A stretch of 11,639 nucleotides of DNA from JBEVEP01 sp040512755 (GTDB taxonomy: Bacteria > Pseudomonadota > Alphaproteobacteria > Rhizobiales > Rhizobiaceae): assembly GCA_040512755.1 (NCBI GenBank), contig JBEVEP010000245.1:1-11639 (forward strand), written 5' to 3'. Shown piece after piece: positions 1-6,698 of this stretch. Made by a program: the position numbers and the translations under genes. Within the stretch, counting starts at the first letter, position 1, and each line of letters starts with the position of its first letter. The notes beneath the pieces are model-generated. The model worked only from the letters and a program-made list of their open reading frames with translations. It did not search any database and was not told the DNA's origin.

Positions 1-619
1 AAAGCGGCTGCAGCTTGAGCGAGACCTGCATCTTGCGGCGCATGTCCATTTCGCTTTCGAAGTCGAGATTCACCTGGATCGTGCAGGTCCGATACATCAT
101 GTCCAGGCCCTTGGCGCCGACTTTCGGCATGTACCGGGTCATGATGTCGTAGCGCGATTTCGGCATCTTTGGTGTCTCGGCCAGCGACCATTTCGGACTG
201 CCGCCGAGGCCAAGGAAGCGGATGCCGAGCGGTTCGGCGATTTCACGAAGCTGGGCCAGATGCGCGTTGCCCTCCCGGCAGGTCTGGTGGATTGTCTCCA
301 GCGGCGCGCCTGAAAGTTCGAACTGTCCGCCAGGTTCCAGAGAGATTGCTCCCTGGCCAGTAGGCTCGACCAGCCCGATGATGCGATCAGCATCGAGGAT
401 TGGATCCCAGCCGAGCGTGCGCTGCATGCCCTCCAGCAGTGCGCGGATGCCACGGTCGCCGCCATACGGAACCGGGCTGTTGCCGTCGACATAGAATGGG
501 AATTTTTCGTGCTCAGTGCCGATCCGCCATTTGTCGCGGGGCTTGTTGCCCTCCGCAAGATAGGCGACGAGTTCGTCGATACCCTCGACAGGCCGGAAAT
601 CGGTCGTGTCACGCGCCAT
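1..619 (-). CDS. gshA: Glutamate-cysteine ligase, plant-type (partial, N-terminal 206 aa)
   Basis: Catalyses the first step of glutathione synthesis, ATP-dependent joining of glutamate and cysteine, in the cytoplasm. The reading frame is open to the left edge, so only about the first 206 residues are visible; the family is usually about 450 aa. The protein begins MARDTTDFRPVEGIDEL and carries the conserved WRIGTEHEKF segment (about residues 31-40), then YGGDRGIRALLEGM, LVEPTGQGAISLEPGGQFELSG and LGLGGSPKW. These are typical of the GCS2 branch found in plants and alphaproteobacteria. The ATG at 619 is preceded by GGGAG about 8 nt upstream, and no other start fits. rsmE lies upstream on the same strand but is separated by an intrinsic terminator, so gshA probably has its own promoter. 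Identification is from recognised conserved segments. Confidence 0.93.
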   Translation of the reverse strand, partial: MARDTTDFRPVEGIDELVAYLAEGNKPRDKWRIGTEHEKFPFYVDGNSPVPYGGDRGIRALLEGMQRTLGWDPILDADRIIGLVEPTGQGAISLEPGGQFELSGAPLETIHQTCREGNAHLAQLREIAEPLGIRFLGLGGSPKWSLAETPKMPKSRYDIMTRYMPKVGAKGLDMMYRTCTIQVNLDFESEMDMRRKMQVSLKLQPL

Positions 620-631
620 GATAGTCTCCCA

Positions 632-650
632 GCCCGCCAAATTGGCTGGC
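632..650. promoter_or_regulatory. 19-nt near-perfect palindrome in the gshA leader
   Basis: GCCcGCCAAaTTGGCtGGC reads the same on both strands except for one mismatched pair. It ends 12 nt before the gshA start codon, directly upstream of the Shine-Dalgarno sequence. It could be a repressor or activator site, or an RNA hairpin next to the ribosome-binding site. A weak possible -10 (TATCGT, minus strand, 660-665) lies just upstream. The role is inferred. Confidence 0.35.
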
Positions 651-684
651 GTTTGATGGACGATATCACGAGCGGCGATCAAGC

Positions 685-710
685 AAAAAAAGCTGAACGC
701 AGGTTAAGCT
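685..710 (-). terminator. Rho-independent terminator of rsmE
   Basis: On the minus strand the hairpin AGCT-t-AAC-ctgc-GTT-c-AGCT is followed directly by a run of seven T. It lies about 50 nt past the rsmE stop codon and upstream of gshA, so it should separate the two transcripts. Confidence 0.75.
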
Positions 711-761
711 GGGCAGATACCGTGGCGTGCATGAACCTGGGAAGCCGATTACCGGCGACAA

Positions 762-1496
762 TTACCAGTCCCCGATGGTCGCCTGGATGACGGCGAGCGC
801 GGCGACAGCTGCCGTGTCGGCCCGGAGGATGCGCGGCCCGAGCGGGATTGGCGTCACGAAGGGGAGGGCGCGAAGCTGCCGCCGTTCATCTTCGGAAAAT
901 CCGCCTTCCGGCCCGATGATCAGCCCCAGTTTTCGGCTGGCGATCGCATTCAGGATCGGCAAGGGATTGTTGGAATCGGCGCTTTCATCGCAGAAGATGA
1001 GTTGCCGCCCCGGCTCCCATTCCCAAAGCACCCGGTCGAGCTTCACCGTTTCGAGTACGCGAGGGATTGCGAGGTTGCCGCATTGCTCGGCAGCCTCGAT
1101 GACATTCGCCTTCAGGCGGTCGATCCCGACAGTGGATATCTGCGTGTGCTGCGTGATCACCGGCTGCAGGACGCCTGCGCCCATTTCCACTGCTTTCTGG
1201 ACGAGATAGTCGAGCCTGCCCTGTTTAAGGGGTGCAAAGCAGTAAACCAGATCGGGATGAGCCGGCTGCATCCGGGTTTGCATCACTGGCGTCAGCGAGA
1301 CCCGCTTCTTTGCAATCGCCGCAATGCGCGCCAGCCACTCGCCGTCGCGGCCGTTGAACAGGAGAAGCTGTGCGCCCTCGGCAAGTCTCAAGACATTTAC
1401 AAGATAGTGGGCCTGCTGCGGATCGGCCTCGATTTCGAGTTCCTGCCTGAGGTCGTGCGGCACATAAAGCCGCTGCATACGGTAGTTTGCGCGCAT
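762..1496 (-). CDS. rsmE: 16S rRNA (uracil(1498)-N3)-methyltransferase RsmE
   Basis: SAM-dependent SPOUT-class enzyme that methylates N3 of U1498 in 16S rRNA of the 30S subunit. The 244-aa length is normal for the family. An N-terminal PUA-like part (QRLYVPHDL to about residue 75) precedes the trefoil-knot methyltransferase domain. That domain carries the hallmark motifs GPEGGF (195-200) and LGPRILRADTA (219-229), which build the SAM pocket, plus KAVEMGAG and EAAEQCGN. The ATG at 1496 gives MRANYRMQRL; the ATG at 1478 (MQRLYVPH) matches the usual family start better, and neither has a clear Shine-Dalgarno. It is 81 nt downstream of the 227-aa gene on the same strand and is closed by a terminator before gshA. 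Confidence 0.95.
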   Translation of the reverse strand: MRANYRMQRLYVPHDLRQELEIEADPQQAHYLVNVLRLAEGAQLLLFNGRDGEWLARIAAIAKKRVSLTPVMQTRMQPAHPDLVYCFAPLKQGRLDYLVQKAVEMGAGVLQPVITQHTQISTVGIDRLKANVIEAAEQCGNLAIPRVLETVKLDRVLWEWEPGRQLIFCDESADSNNPLPILNAIASRKLGLIIGPEGGFSEDERRQLRALPFVTPIPLGPRILRADTAAVAALAVIQATIGDW

Positions 1497-1577
1497 GGCG
1501 GCCAGAAATGCTGAAGTGGTGCGCGTTGGTCAAGTCCCGATGCCATGTGGATCGTAGCCGGCGACAACGCTCGCGCT

Positions 1578-2261
1578 TCATTTTGGGCGGCGGGCGCGAA
1601 GCGCCTCCTCCGTCGGCTCGGTTTTGATGGACGGGTGCCAAATGGGTTTGTAGCCTTGTCGCAATATCTCGACGGTCGTCGGTGGCGTCAAAAGCCAGAC
1701 GTCGAACTCGAAATCGAAAAAATCCCACGCGTCGCCATAGCCCCAAAAGGTCCAGGCCCGTAACTTGCGACCTCGCTTGGCAAAGGGCCGGTCTCCATAA
1801 AATACCATGGCGCCATCGGGAAGCGTGTCAAACATGGCGCGGTCCACCGCAATCAAAGGGCCGCCTGATGCCAGCCGTTCCTTGTGAAGCCGTTTGTCAA
1901 TTTCGGGCGCCTTCGGATCGGCGATGCCGAACGCATCTCCGAAGCGTCCCGCAAAGTCTTTTGCGCGCTCTTGCTGGCAGTAGAAGCAGGGCCGATGGCC
2001 TGCCGAGAGCGCGGTCACCTCATCGAGGAAGAAGAGCTCCGTCCAGCCGGCTTTGCCGCCGGGACGGTTTCGTCCCATCGGATCACGCTTCTTCCCCTTG
2101 AATGCACAGACGCAGATGATCCATGCCTGCAGCGCCCAGCGTTTCTTCAGCAGCGTCTTTGTTTCGGGGTCGTGAATGATGCCGCGATTTCCCATGAAAA
2201 GGCCGCGCTCCGGAACAGCATGAATTTCGCCAAACGGATCGACGCGATTCTGCAGCGGCAT
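1578..2261 (-). CDS. Conserved uncharacterised protein with HRPCxxC motif (227 aa)
   Basis: No function is known to me; it resembles an unnamed family in alphaproteobacteria and actinobacteria that shares MPLQNRVDPFGEI, a MGNRG segment (23-27) and the TELFFLDE..AL.AGHRPC block. Visible features are H89-R-P-C92-F-Y-C95, a possible metal-binding knuckle; further His at 125 and 209; and an aromatic-rich C-terminal half (AWTFWGYGDAWDFFDFEFDVW, split by gaps in this description). There is no signal peptide or membrane segment, so it is probably cytoplasmic. I chose the ATG at 2261 because a strong Shine-Dalgarno (GGGAGGGAAGG) precedes it; the longer frame to 2675 runs under the divergent amidotransferase gene. 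It could be co-transcribed with rsmE (81-nt gap). A nuclease-like or zinc-finger role is speculation. Confidence 0.8.
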   Translation of the reverse strand: MPLQNRVDPFGEIHAVPERGLFMGNRGIIHDPETKTLLKKRWALQAWIICVCAFKGKKRDPMGRNRPGGKAGWTELFFLDEVTALSAGHRPCFYCQQERAKDFAGRFGDAFGIADPKAPEIDKRLHKERLASGGPLIAVDRAMFDTLPDGAMVFYGDRPFAKRGRKLRAWTFWGYGDAWDFFDFEFDVWLLTPPTTVEILRQGYKPIWHPSIKTEPTEEALRARRPK

Positions 2262-2292
2262 TCCTTCCCTCCCTTTCAGCTCGGTGCGGCGC

Positions 2293-2320
2293 ATGGTAAC
2301 CCTCGCCGGGCATGTGTCAC
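2293..2320 (-). promoter_or_regulatory. Candidate sigma-70 promoter of the 227-aa gene
   Basis: On the minus strand GTGACA (2320-2315) and TACCAT (2298-2293) are separated by 16 nt, matching the consensus at five and four of six positions. The predicted transcript would start near 2286 and have a leader of about 25 nt. This agrees with translation starting at 2261 and argues against the upstream ATG at 2294, which would lie inside the -10 box. Confidence 0.4.
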
Positions 2321-2336
2321 CTCGGGATTTGGCCGG

Positions 2337-3092
2337 ATGCGCGTCCTTGTCATCCAGAACTATGACGAAACCGGCCTGGGCCAAATCGGCAGGGCGCTTG
2401 AGGAAGCAGGCGCGACGATCGATATCCGCCACGCGCATCGTGGAGAGAGCTTGCCCGCAACTGCAGAGGGGCATCAAGCGGTCGTTGTCCTTGGAGGCGG
2501 ACAGAATGCGCTCGACGACGCGAATTCGCCCTACTTTCCGGCACTTCTCGCGTTGATGCGCGACTTCACGGCGGCCGACAAGCCCGTACTGGGCGTTTGC
2601 CTCGGTTGCCAGTTGCTCGCCCGCGCGCATGGGGCGGAAAACCAGATCGGTGGTGCGGAAGAGTTCGGCTGGCATCGCGTCGCGCTAGCGGATGCAGCCG
2701 CCGGGGACCCTGTACTTGGCGGCCTGCCGGCCGAGTTTCCGATCTTCCAATGGCATGACGATACTTTCACGCTGCCGGCAGGGGCGGTTCGGCTCGCGGG
2801 CAACAACGTGGCGGCCAATCAGGCGTTTCGGATCGGCCGCGCCAGCTATGGAATCCAGTTCCATTTCGAAGCCGACACCGAACTGGTACGTGAATGGAAC
2901 ACAGCCTTCGCCTCGACCATCGCTGCCGACCATCCCGATTGGGAAAGCCGTTTCGAGGATGAGGCAGCGCGTCACGGCCGCGTCGCTGACGGGATCGGCC
3001 TTGAGATTGCAAGGGCCTGGATCCGCACGATCCGGGCTGCAGCTCCATCGGCCCAGACATCCGAAGCGATACTCGAAACGCCTGATACGTGA
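2337..3092 (+). CDS. Class I glutamine amidotransferase (GMP synthase-like GATase1 domain protein)
   Basis: Stand-alone glutamine amidotransferase-type protein, 251 aa, expected to hydrolyse glutamine (or act on a gamma-glutamyl compound) in the cytoplasm; the acceptor is unknown. The triad is visible: nucleophile Cys88 in LGVCLGCQLLA, and His176/Glu178 in YGIQFHFEAD. A GGGQNALDD oxyanion-region motif lies near residue 53. The fold resembles the GATase domain of GMP synthase, but no synthetase domain is attached. The ATG at 2337 gives the family-typical MRVLVIQNYD start. A longer frame reaches back to 1884 but would overlap the whole opposite gene, so I rejected it. The Shine-Dalgarno is weak. 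It is divergent from the 227-aa gene with a 75-nt gap; no partner gene follows. Confidence 0.88.
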   Translation: MRVLVIQNYDETGLGQIGRALEEAGATIDIRHAHRGESLPATAEGHQAVVVLGGGQNALDDANSPYFPALLALMRDFTAADKPVLGVCLGCQLLARAHGAENQIGGAEEFGWHRVALADAAAGDPVLGGLPAEFPIFQWHDDTFTLPAGAVRLAGNNVAANQAFRIGRASYGIQFHFEADTELVREWNTAFASTIAADHPDWESRFEDEAARHGRVADGIGLEIARAWIRTIRAAAPSAQTSEAILETPDT

Positions 3093-3131
3093 GGACGCCA
3101 CTTCCCACTCGATCCGATGACCATCTGACGC

Positions 3132-3148
3132 CGCGGTGGATGACCGCG
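3132..3148. other. Small hairpin downstream of the amidotransferase gene
   Basis: CGCGGT-ggatg-ACCGCG is a perfect 6-bp stem with a 5-nt loop, 39 nt after the stop codon at 3092. No clear T-run follows, so it is at best a weak terminator or transcript-end stabiliser. Confidence 0.25.
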
Positions 3149-3375
3149 CGCTCGCGCTTTCGGTCCCACTGCGGTGTAAGCGTGGCATAAAGAACACGCC
3201 GTCGATCTGATGTTGGAAACCCGCTCGGGCCTGCTGGCGTTTCAATACCCCGCCCCATAGAAGGGCTCCGCTTCACCTTGCGTGCAACCAAACCTGCTTA
3301 AACCCGTTTGCTGAGAACGTGGCGAAACAGATTTGTAACCTTGTTCGTGTCAAGTTCAAGAAACCGAAAATCGAG

Positions 3376-3516
3376 ATGACGCCCTTGAGAGCCGCCTTTC
3401 TGTCCTTTGCAATGCTCACCGCGATCACAATCTGGGGTGTCGCGATCTATACGGCGGATGCGGCAACCGACCACGCCGTAGTCGACGGGTACGGCGTCTC
3501 GGCGCAAATCCGTTAA
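3376..3516 (+). CDS. Possible small membrane or exported peptide (46 aa)
   Basis: I do not recognise this protein. It begins MTPLRAAFLSF and has one hydrophobic stretch (about residues 6-25: AAFLSFAMLTAITIWGVAIY) followed by a short polar tail (TADAATDHAVVDGYGVSAQIR, split here by its acidic and aromatic parts). This fits a single-pass anchor or an uncleaved signal peptide. A GTG at 3319 in the same frame would add 19 basic residues; I prefer the ATG because the short form has a normal N-terminus, though its Shine-Dalgarno is poor in both cases. It stands alone in a 620-nt stretch between the amidotransferase and the phosphatase. It may be a chance ORF, but codon use looks coding-like and hydrophobicity is well organised. 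Confidence 0.4.
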   Translation: MTPLRAAFLSFAMLTAITIWGVAIYTADAATDHAVVDGYGVSAQIR

Positions 3517-3530
3517 CGCGTCGGCCCGAA

Positions 3531-3618
3531 GATCGGAATCGATTTTCGGAAAGCACGATCTGCAGATTCAAAAATTTAGAGCGTCGTTTGCGCGTCCAAA
3601 TGGACACGCGGCGCACTA
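3531..3618. repeat. Probable dispersed rhizobial intergenic repeat
   Basis: The segment runs from GATCGGAATCGATTTTCGG through TTTAGAGCGTCGTTTGCGCG to ACACGCGGCGCAC and contains an imperfect stem, GCGCGTCC-AAAT-GGACACGC (3590-3609, one mismatch). From memory this resembles a short repeat found in many intergenic regions of rhizobial genomes. Only one copy is in this window, so repetition cannot be shown here. Confidence 0.45.
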
Positions 3619-3666
3619 CGGCATCGCGCCGAAAAATGGACGCCGGTTCTCGGCAAAAGCGATGCG

Positions 3667-3709
3667 AAAACAAAAAGCTAGCGTTCACGATTCCAGAATC
3701 GGGAACGCT
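3667..3709 (-). terminator. Rho-independent terminator of the lut operon
   Basis: On the minus strand a 14-bp-scale hairpin forms from outer arms AGCGTTC/GAACGCT and inner arms CGATTC/GAATCG with a single mismatch between them (3680-3709). It is followed by TTTTTGTTTT (3676-3667). It begins 3 nt after the phosphatase stop codon and shows where the lut transcript ends, which places the phosphatase inside that transcript. Confidence 0.85.
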
Positions 3710-3712
3710 CCT

Positions 3713-4465
3713 TTAGCCTTCCTTATCTGTAATCGTCAAAAGCTGCTTTTCCGCGCCGTCTATGACGAGCGCCGAGAGCCTTCCTGACATAAAGGCGCCG
3801 GTGTCGACATTGACCCGGTTGGGAAGCACCTCGGCTTCGGATACAGGAGTGTGGCCGTGGACGATCACTTTCGGGTAGAGTCCGGGGTGATTAAGAAAGT
3901 CCCAGCGGATCCAGACCAGGTCGTCAGGGTTCTGATCTTCGAGCGCGCAGCCGGGCCGCACTCCGGCGTGGCAGAAGAAAAAGTCGCCGAAGGAGACCGA
4001 GCGCTTCAGCCCCCGCAGGAACGAAATGTGAGCGGCTGGCACGGCTTGCGCCAGTTCCGCGTGCCCGGCGCGCAGCGCCGAAGGGACGTGAAAAGTCAAT
4101 TCGACACCGTACGATTTGGCAGTTTCCCAACCGCCATTGTGTGCGAACAGGCCATTGGCGCTGGGGCGCGCCAAGAAATCCAGAAAACCGACATCGTGAT
4201 TGCCACAGAGTGCGATCATCCGCTGATCGGCCTTGCACGTCATTGCCAGAAAATCGAGAACGCCCTTGGAGAAGGGACCGCGATCGACATAGTCGCCAAG
4301 GTGGATGATCCGCCAGTCACGATCCGGATGCTTGCCACGATCCTGGGCGATCGCCTCGTGCATGCTGCGCAGCAGGTCGAGACGGCCATGTACGTCGCCG
4401 ATCGCATAGAGCCGGAGTCCGTCCGGGCCCTTCGCGTCGAGAAGGTGGACACCGTCGTCCGGCAA
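3713..4465 (-). CDS. PPP-family metallophosphatase (serine/threonine protein phosphatase-like)
   Basis: Two-metal phosphoesterase of the PPP superfamily, 250 aa, cytoplasmic. The signature motifs are all present in order: GDVHGR (23-28), GDYVDRGP (57-64), GNHD (88-91), His166 in FCHAGVRPG and HGHTP (203-207). This pattern fits bacterial PrpA/ApaH-like protein phosphatases; the substrate could be a phosphoprotein or a dinucleotide. The start is TTG at 4465, the first codon after the lutC stop (TGA then TTG, zero spacing, same frame); no ATG lies before the first catalytic motif, so translation must depend on coupling or on a GGTGGGCGG stretch at the end of lutC. It is the last cistron of the lut operon, and a terminator follows 3 nt after its stop. 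Its link to lactate oxidation is unknown. Confidence 0.92.
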   Translation of the reverse strand: MPDDGVHLLDAKGPDGLRLYAIGDVHGRLDLLRSMHEAIAQDRGKHPDRDWRIIHLGDYVDRGPFSKGVLDFLAMTCKADQRMIALCGNHDVGFLDFLARPSANGLFAHNGGWETAKSYGVELTFHVPSALRAGHAELAQAVPAAHISFLRGLKRSVSFGDFFFCHAGVRPGCALEDQNPDDLVWIRWDFLNHPGLYPKVIVHGHTPVSEAEVLPNRVNVDTGAFMSGRLSALVIDGAEKQLLTITDKEG

Positions 4466-5140
4466 TCAACCGCCCACCACAATCAGATGCAGGGCCCGTG
4501 GGCCATGCGCGCCGAGGATGATCTTCTGTTCGATATCGCCCGACCGCGAAGGGCCGGAGATGAAATTGAGCGTGCGGGGCATGTTGCCCTTACCGAATTT
4601 CGCGCGGACCCTGCCGATCGCCGTTTCGAAAGCGCCGTCAATGTCACCGGCATCGACGACAATGATGTGATGCTCAGGCAGGAAGTTGATCGTTGACGGA
4701 TTTTCCGGTCCCGAGATCATCACGATCGTTCCGGTTTCAGCAACCCCGCCAAAGGCGTGGCTCACGCCGACCTCATCGCCGCCGTCCGTAGGGCCGCGTT
4801 TCACTTCGAACGATTTCTGTTCGCTCCATGGCATGGCCGCAAGGCGCTTGTCGTCTCCCATCCGGAATGATGGTGCAAGGTTCCGCTCGCGCAGATAGCG
4901 CGCCACGGCATTGGGCACGTCATCGCGCTCGGCCACGGTCTCCACAGTCGCCGCCAGCGTTTTCGCGATTGTGCTGAACAGTTCGACGCGCGCTTCCGCG
5001 TCCCGTTGTCCGCGCTCGGGTATGATCCCTTTCGGCGCTTTCTCCAGCCGGTCAGCGACGACCTCGCGCCGCGGGTCGGAATTGGACGGCGCATGGAGCG
5101 AGGCCCGCACCCTGCCGAGGATGGCTTCCCGGGCGCTCAT
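4466..5140 (-). CDS. lutC: Lactate utilisation protein C (LUD domain)
   Basis: LutC/YkgG-type subunit of the LutABC complex that oxidises L-lactate to pyruvate without a flavin dehydrogenase. It has 224 aa and a single LUD domain. Family motifs seen are GGVAETGTIVM (131-141), LPEHHIIVV (154-162) and SGPSRSGDIE (195-204). The ATG at 5140 overlaps the lutB stop as ATGA, which implies translational coupling. A longer frame starting at 5179 would add 13 residues inside lutB and is less likely. The stop is immediately followed by the TTG start of the phosphatase gene. It has no metal-binding cysteines of its own, as expected for the family, and relies on LutA and LutB for the iron-sulfur centres. 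Confidence 0.95.
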   Translation of the reverse strand: MSAREAILGRVRASLHAPSNSDPRREVVADRLEKAPKGIIPERGQRDAEARVELFSTIAKTLAATVETVAERDDVPNAVARYLRERNLAPSFRMGDDKRLAAMPWSEQKSFEVKRGPTDGGDEVGVSHAFGGVAETGTIVMISGPENPSTINFLPEHHIIVVDAGDIDGAFETAIGRVRAKFGKGNMPRTLNFISGPSRSGDIEQKIILGAHGPRALHLIVVGG

Positions 5141-6573
5141 CGCGCGACCTGCCTGTTGGCAGTTTTGCCCTGTCGCCATTGCTGCATGAATGTCTTTCCT
5201 TCTGGCGCAGGAAACTCCCTGTGCTTCGTCCAGCCCCCGGCAAGCGGCAGGGCATGGATCCTGCCTTTTCTTCCGCCGAAGACGGAAAGTGCAGGCACCG
5301 CCAGCGACGTGGCGAAGCGATAGAGCGCTGGCCGGCGTGCGAGAAACGCCCAGAACTTCAAGCCGTAGCGTTGGGTTGCCGGGTTCAGCCCGCGCTCGAA
5401 CTCACGCTCGCGCCAGTGGCGCATCATCTTGGGCAGCGGTATGCGCATCGGGCAGACGCTCTCGCAGCGGCCGCAGAACGTCGATGCGTTCGGCAGATGC
5501 CCGGCCTTGTCGACGCCGATCAGAGACGGCGTCAGCACAGCGCCCATGGGGCCGGGATAGACCCAGCCATAGGCGTGGCCGCCGACCGCATGATAGACAG
5601 GGCAGTGATTCATGCAGGCGCCGCAGCGGATGCAGCGCAGCATCTCCTGGAATTCCGTGCCCAGCATTGACGAGCGGCCATTGTCCAACAGTACGACGTG
5701 GTATTCCCGCGGCCCGTCGACGTCGCCCGGACGCCGCGGCCCGGTCGAGAGGGTTGTGTAGACGCTCATGTCCTGGCCGGTCGCCGAGCGCGCTAGCACG
5801 CGCAGGATTTGCGTCGCGTCCTCCAGCGTCGGCACCAGCTTCTCGAGCGAGGCGATGACGATGTGAACCTTGGGCAGGATCTGCGTCAGGTCGCCATTGC
5901 CCTCGTTGGTGACGATGATCGACGTGCCCGTTTCGGCGACCAGGAAATTCGCGCCGGTGATGCCGACATCCGCGTCGAGATAGGCTTGCCGCAGCACGCG
6001 CCGCGCTTCGTTCAGAAGCGCTTCCGGCTCGGAAAGGTCGCGGTCCGGCGGCAGATGGACATGCACGCGCCGGAAGTCAGCCTCCACCTGTTCCTTGTTG
6101 ACATGTACTGCCGGCGCGATGATGTGACTCGGGTGTTCCCCACGTAACTGAATGATGTATTCGCCGAGGTCGGTTTCGATGGGCTTTATGCCCTGCTCGA
6201 TCAGGAATTCGTTGAGACCGATCTCCTCAGCAATCATCGTCTTGCCTTTGGTGACGGTCCGCGCGCTGACTGCGCGGCAGATCTTCAGGATCGCCTGGCG
6301 CGCGTCCTCCGCCGTTTCTGCCCAGTGGACATGGCCGCCGGAAGCGATGACCTTCTTCTCATAAGCTTCGAGATAAAGGTCGAGATGATCGAGCGTATGG
6401 TTCTTGATCTCCCGCGCCCGGTCTCGCAACGCGTCGAACTCCGGCAGAGCGTCGATCGCTTTCCTGCGCTTGTCGATAAAGCCGACCCGCACATTGCCCA
6501 GTGCCTTTTGAAGCTGGGTGTCGGCAAGCGCGCCGCGCGCGTTTTCCTTGAAGGTGGGGGAGGTGATGTCCAT
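5137..6573 (-). CDS. lutB: Lactate utilisation iron-sulfur protein B
   Basis: LutB/LldF/YkgF subunit of the L-lactate oxidising complex, 478 aa, the normal length. An N-terminal LUD domain (about residues 60-300, including VAETGTSIIVTNEGNGDL) is followed by a ferredoxin-like domain. Cluster ligands are Cys314, 317, 320 and 324 in CIRCGACMNHCP, and Cys367, 370 and 374 in CGRCESVCP. A conserved C-terminal tail ends with GWTKHREFPAPEGKTFMQQW. The ATG at 6573 has GGGGGGAG about 9 nt upstream. The start overlaps the stop of a possible 41-aa ORF (TGATG), and the stop overlaps lutC (ATGA). It probably passes electrons from lactate to the quinone pool or another carrier; the acceptor is not visible here. 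Confidence 0.96.
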   Translation of the reverse strand: MDITSPTFKENARGALADTQLQKALGNVRVGFIDKRRKAIDALPEFDALRDRAREIKNHTLDHLDLYLEAYEKKVIASGGHVHWAETAEDARQAILKICRAVSARTVTKGKTMIAEEIGLNEFLIEQGIKPIETDLGEYIIQLRGEHPSHIIAPAVHVNKEQVEADFRRVHVHLPPDRDLSEPEALLNEARRVLRQAYLDADVGITGANFLVAETGTSIIVTNEGNGDLTQILPKVHIVIASLEKLVPTLEDATQILRVLARSATGQDMSVYTTLSTGPRRPGDVDGPREYHVVLLDNGRSSMLGTEFQEMLRCIRCGACMNHCPVYHAVGGHAYGWVYPGPMGAVLTPSLIGVDKAGHLPNASTFCGRCESVCPMRIPLPKMMRHWREREFERGLNPATQRYGLKFWAFLARRPALYRFATSLAVPALSVFGGRKGRIHALPLAGGWTKHREFPAPEGKTFMQQWRQGKTANRQVAR

Positions 6574-6698
6574 CAGCTCGCACTCCCCCCGCGCTGCTGC
6601 CCGTCACACATGTCCTCCGCCAGCGCGGAGAACCCTGGTCTGAAGCGCCCATGCCGCGATCCGATCCGCAAAGGCAGCTTCGGGCTTGCCCCTTTCAT
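6573..6698 (-). CDS. Possible 41-aa coupled mini-ORF between lutA and lutB
   Basis: I do not recognise this sequence. It begins MKGASPKLPLRIGSRHGRF, is basic in its first half, contains one Cys (residue 31) and has no hydrophobic segment. Its ATG overlaps the lutA stop as ATGA, its TGA overlaps the lutB start as TGATG, and GGGGGAGAAAG lies about 10 nt before its ATG. It therefore fills exactly a gap that is unusually long for this operon. This could be a real small protein, a non-functional reading frame that lets ribosomes travel from lutA to lutB, or coincidence. The composition (Gly, Arg and Ser rich) does not favour a folded protein. Confidence 0.35.
   Translation of the reverse strand: MKGASPKLPLRIGSRHGRFRPGFSALAEDMCDGQQRGGSAS

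Noticed and set aside
1884..2336. 151-residue N-terminal extension of the glutamine amidotransferase frame
   Set aside because: It runs through the whole start half of the opposite 227-aa gene and has no amidotransferase-like sequence; the family start is the ATG at 2337.
2262..2675. N-terminal extension of the 227-aa protein frame
   Set aside because: It overlaps the catalytic half of the amidotransferase gene on the other strand, and a strong Shine-Dalgarno marks 2261 as the start.
3093..3375. Search for RNA genes or a further gene downstream of the amidotransferase
   Set aside because: Apart from one short hairpin I see no tRNA-like fold, riboswitch or convincing ORF; overlapping minus-strand frames here are shadows extending into the amidotransferase gene.
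3851..4696. 281-aa plus-strand open frame
   Set aside because: It lies opposite the complete phosphatase and lutC; the translation shows no recognisable domain and is a GC-rich antisense shadow.
5141..5179. Longer lutC start (13 extra residues)
   Set aside because: The ATGA overlap with lutB at 5137-5140 and the family-like MSAREAIL opening favour the shorter form.
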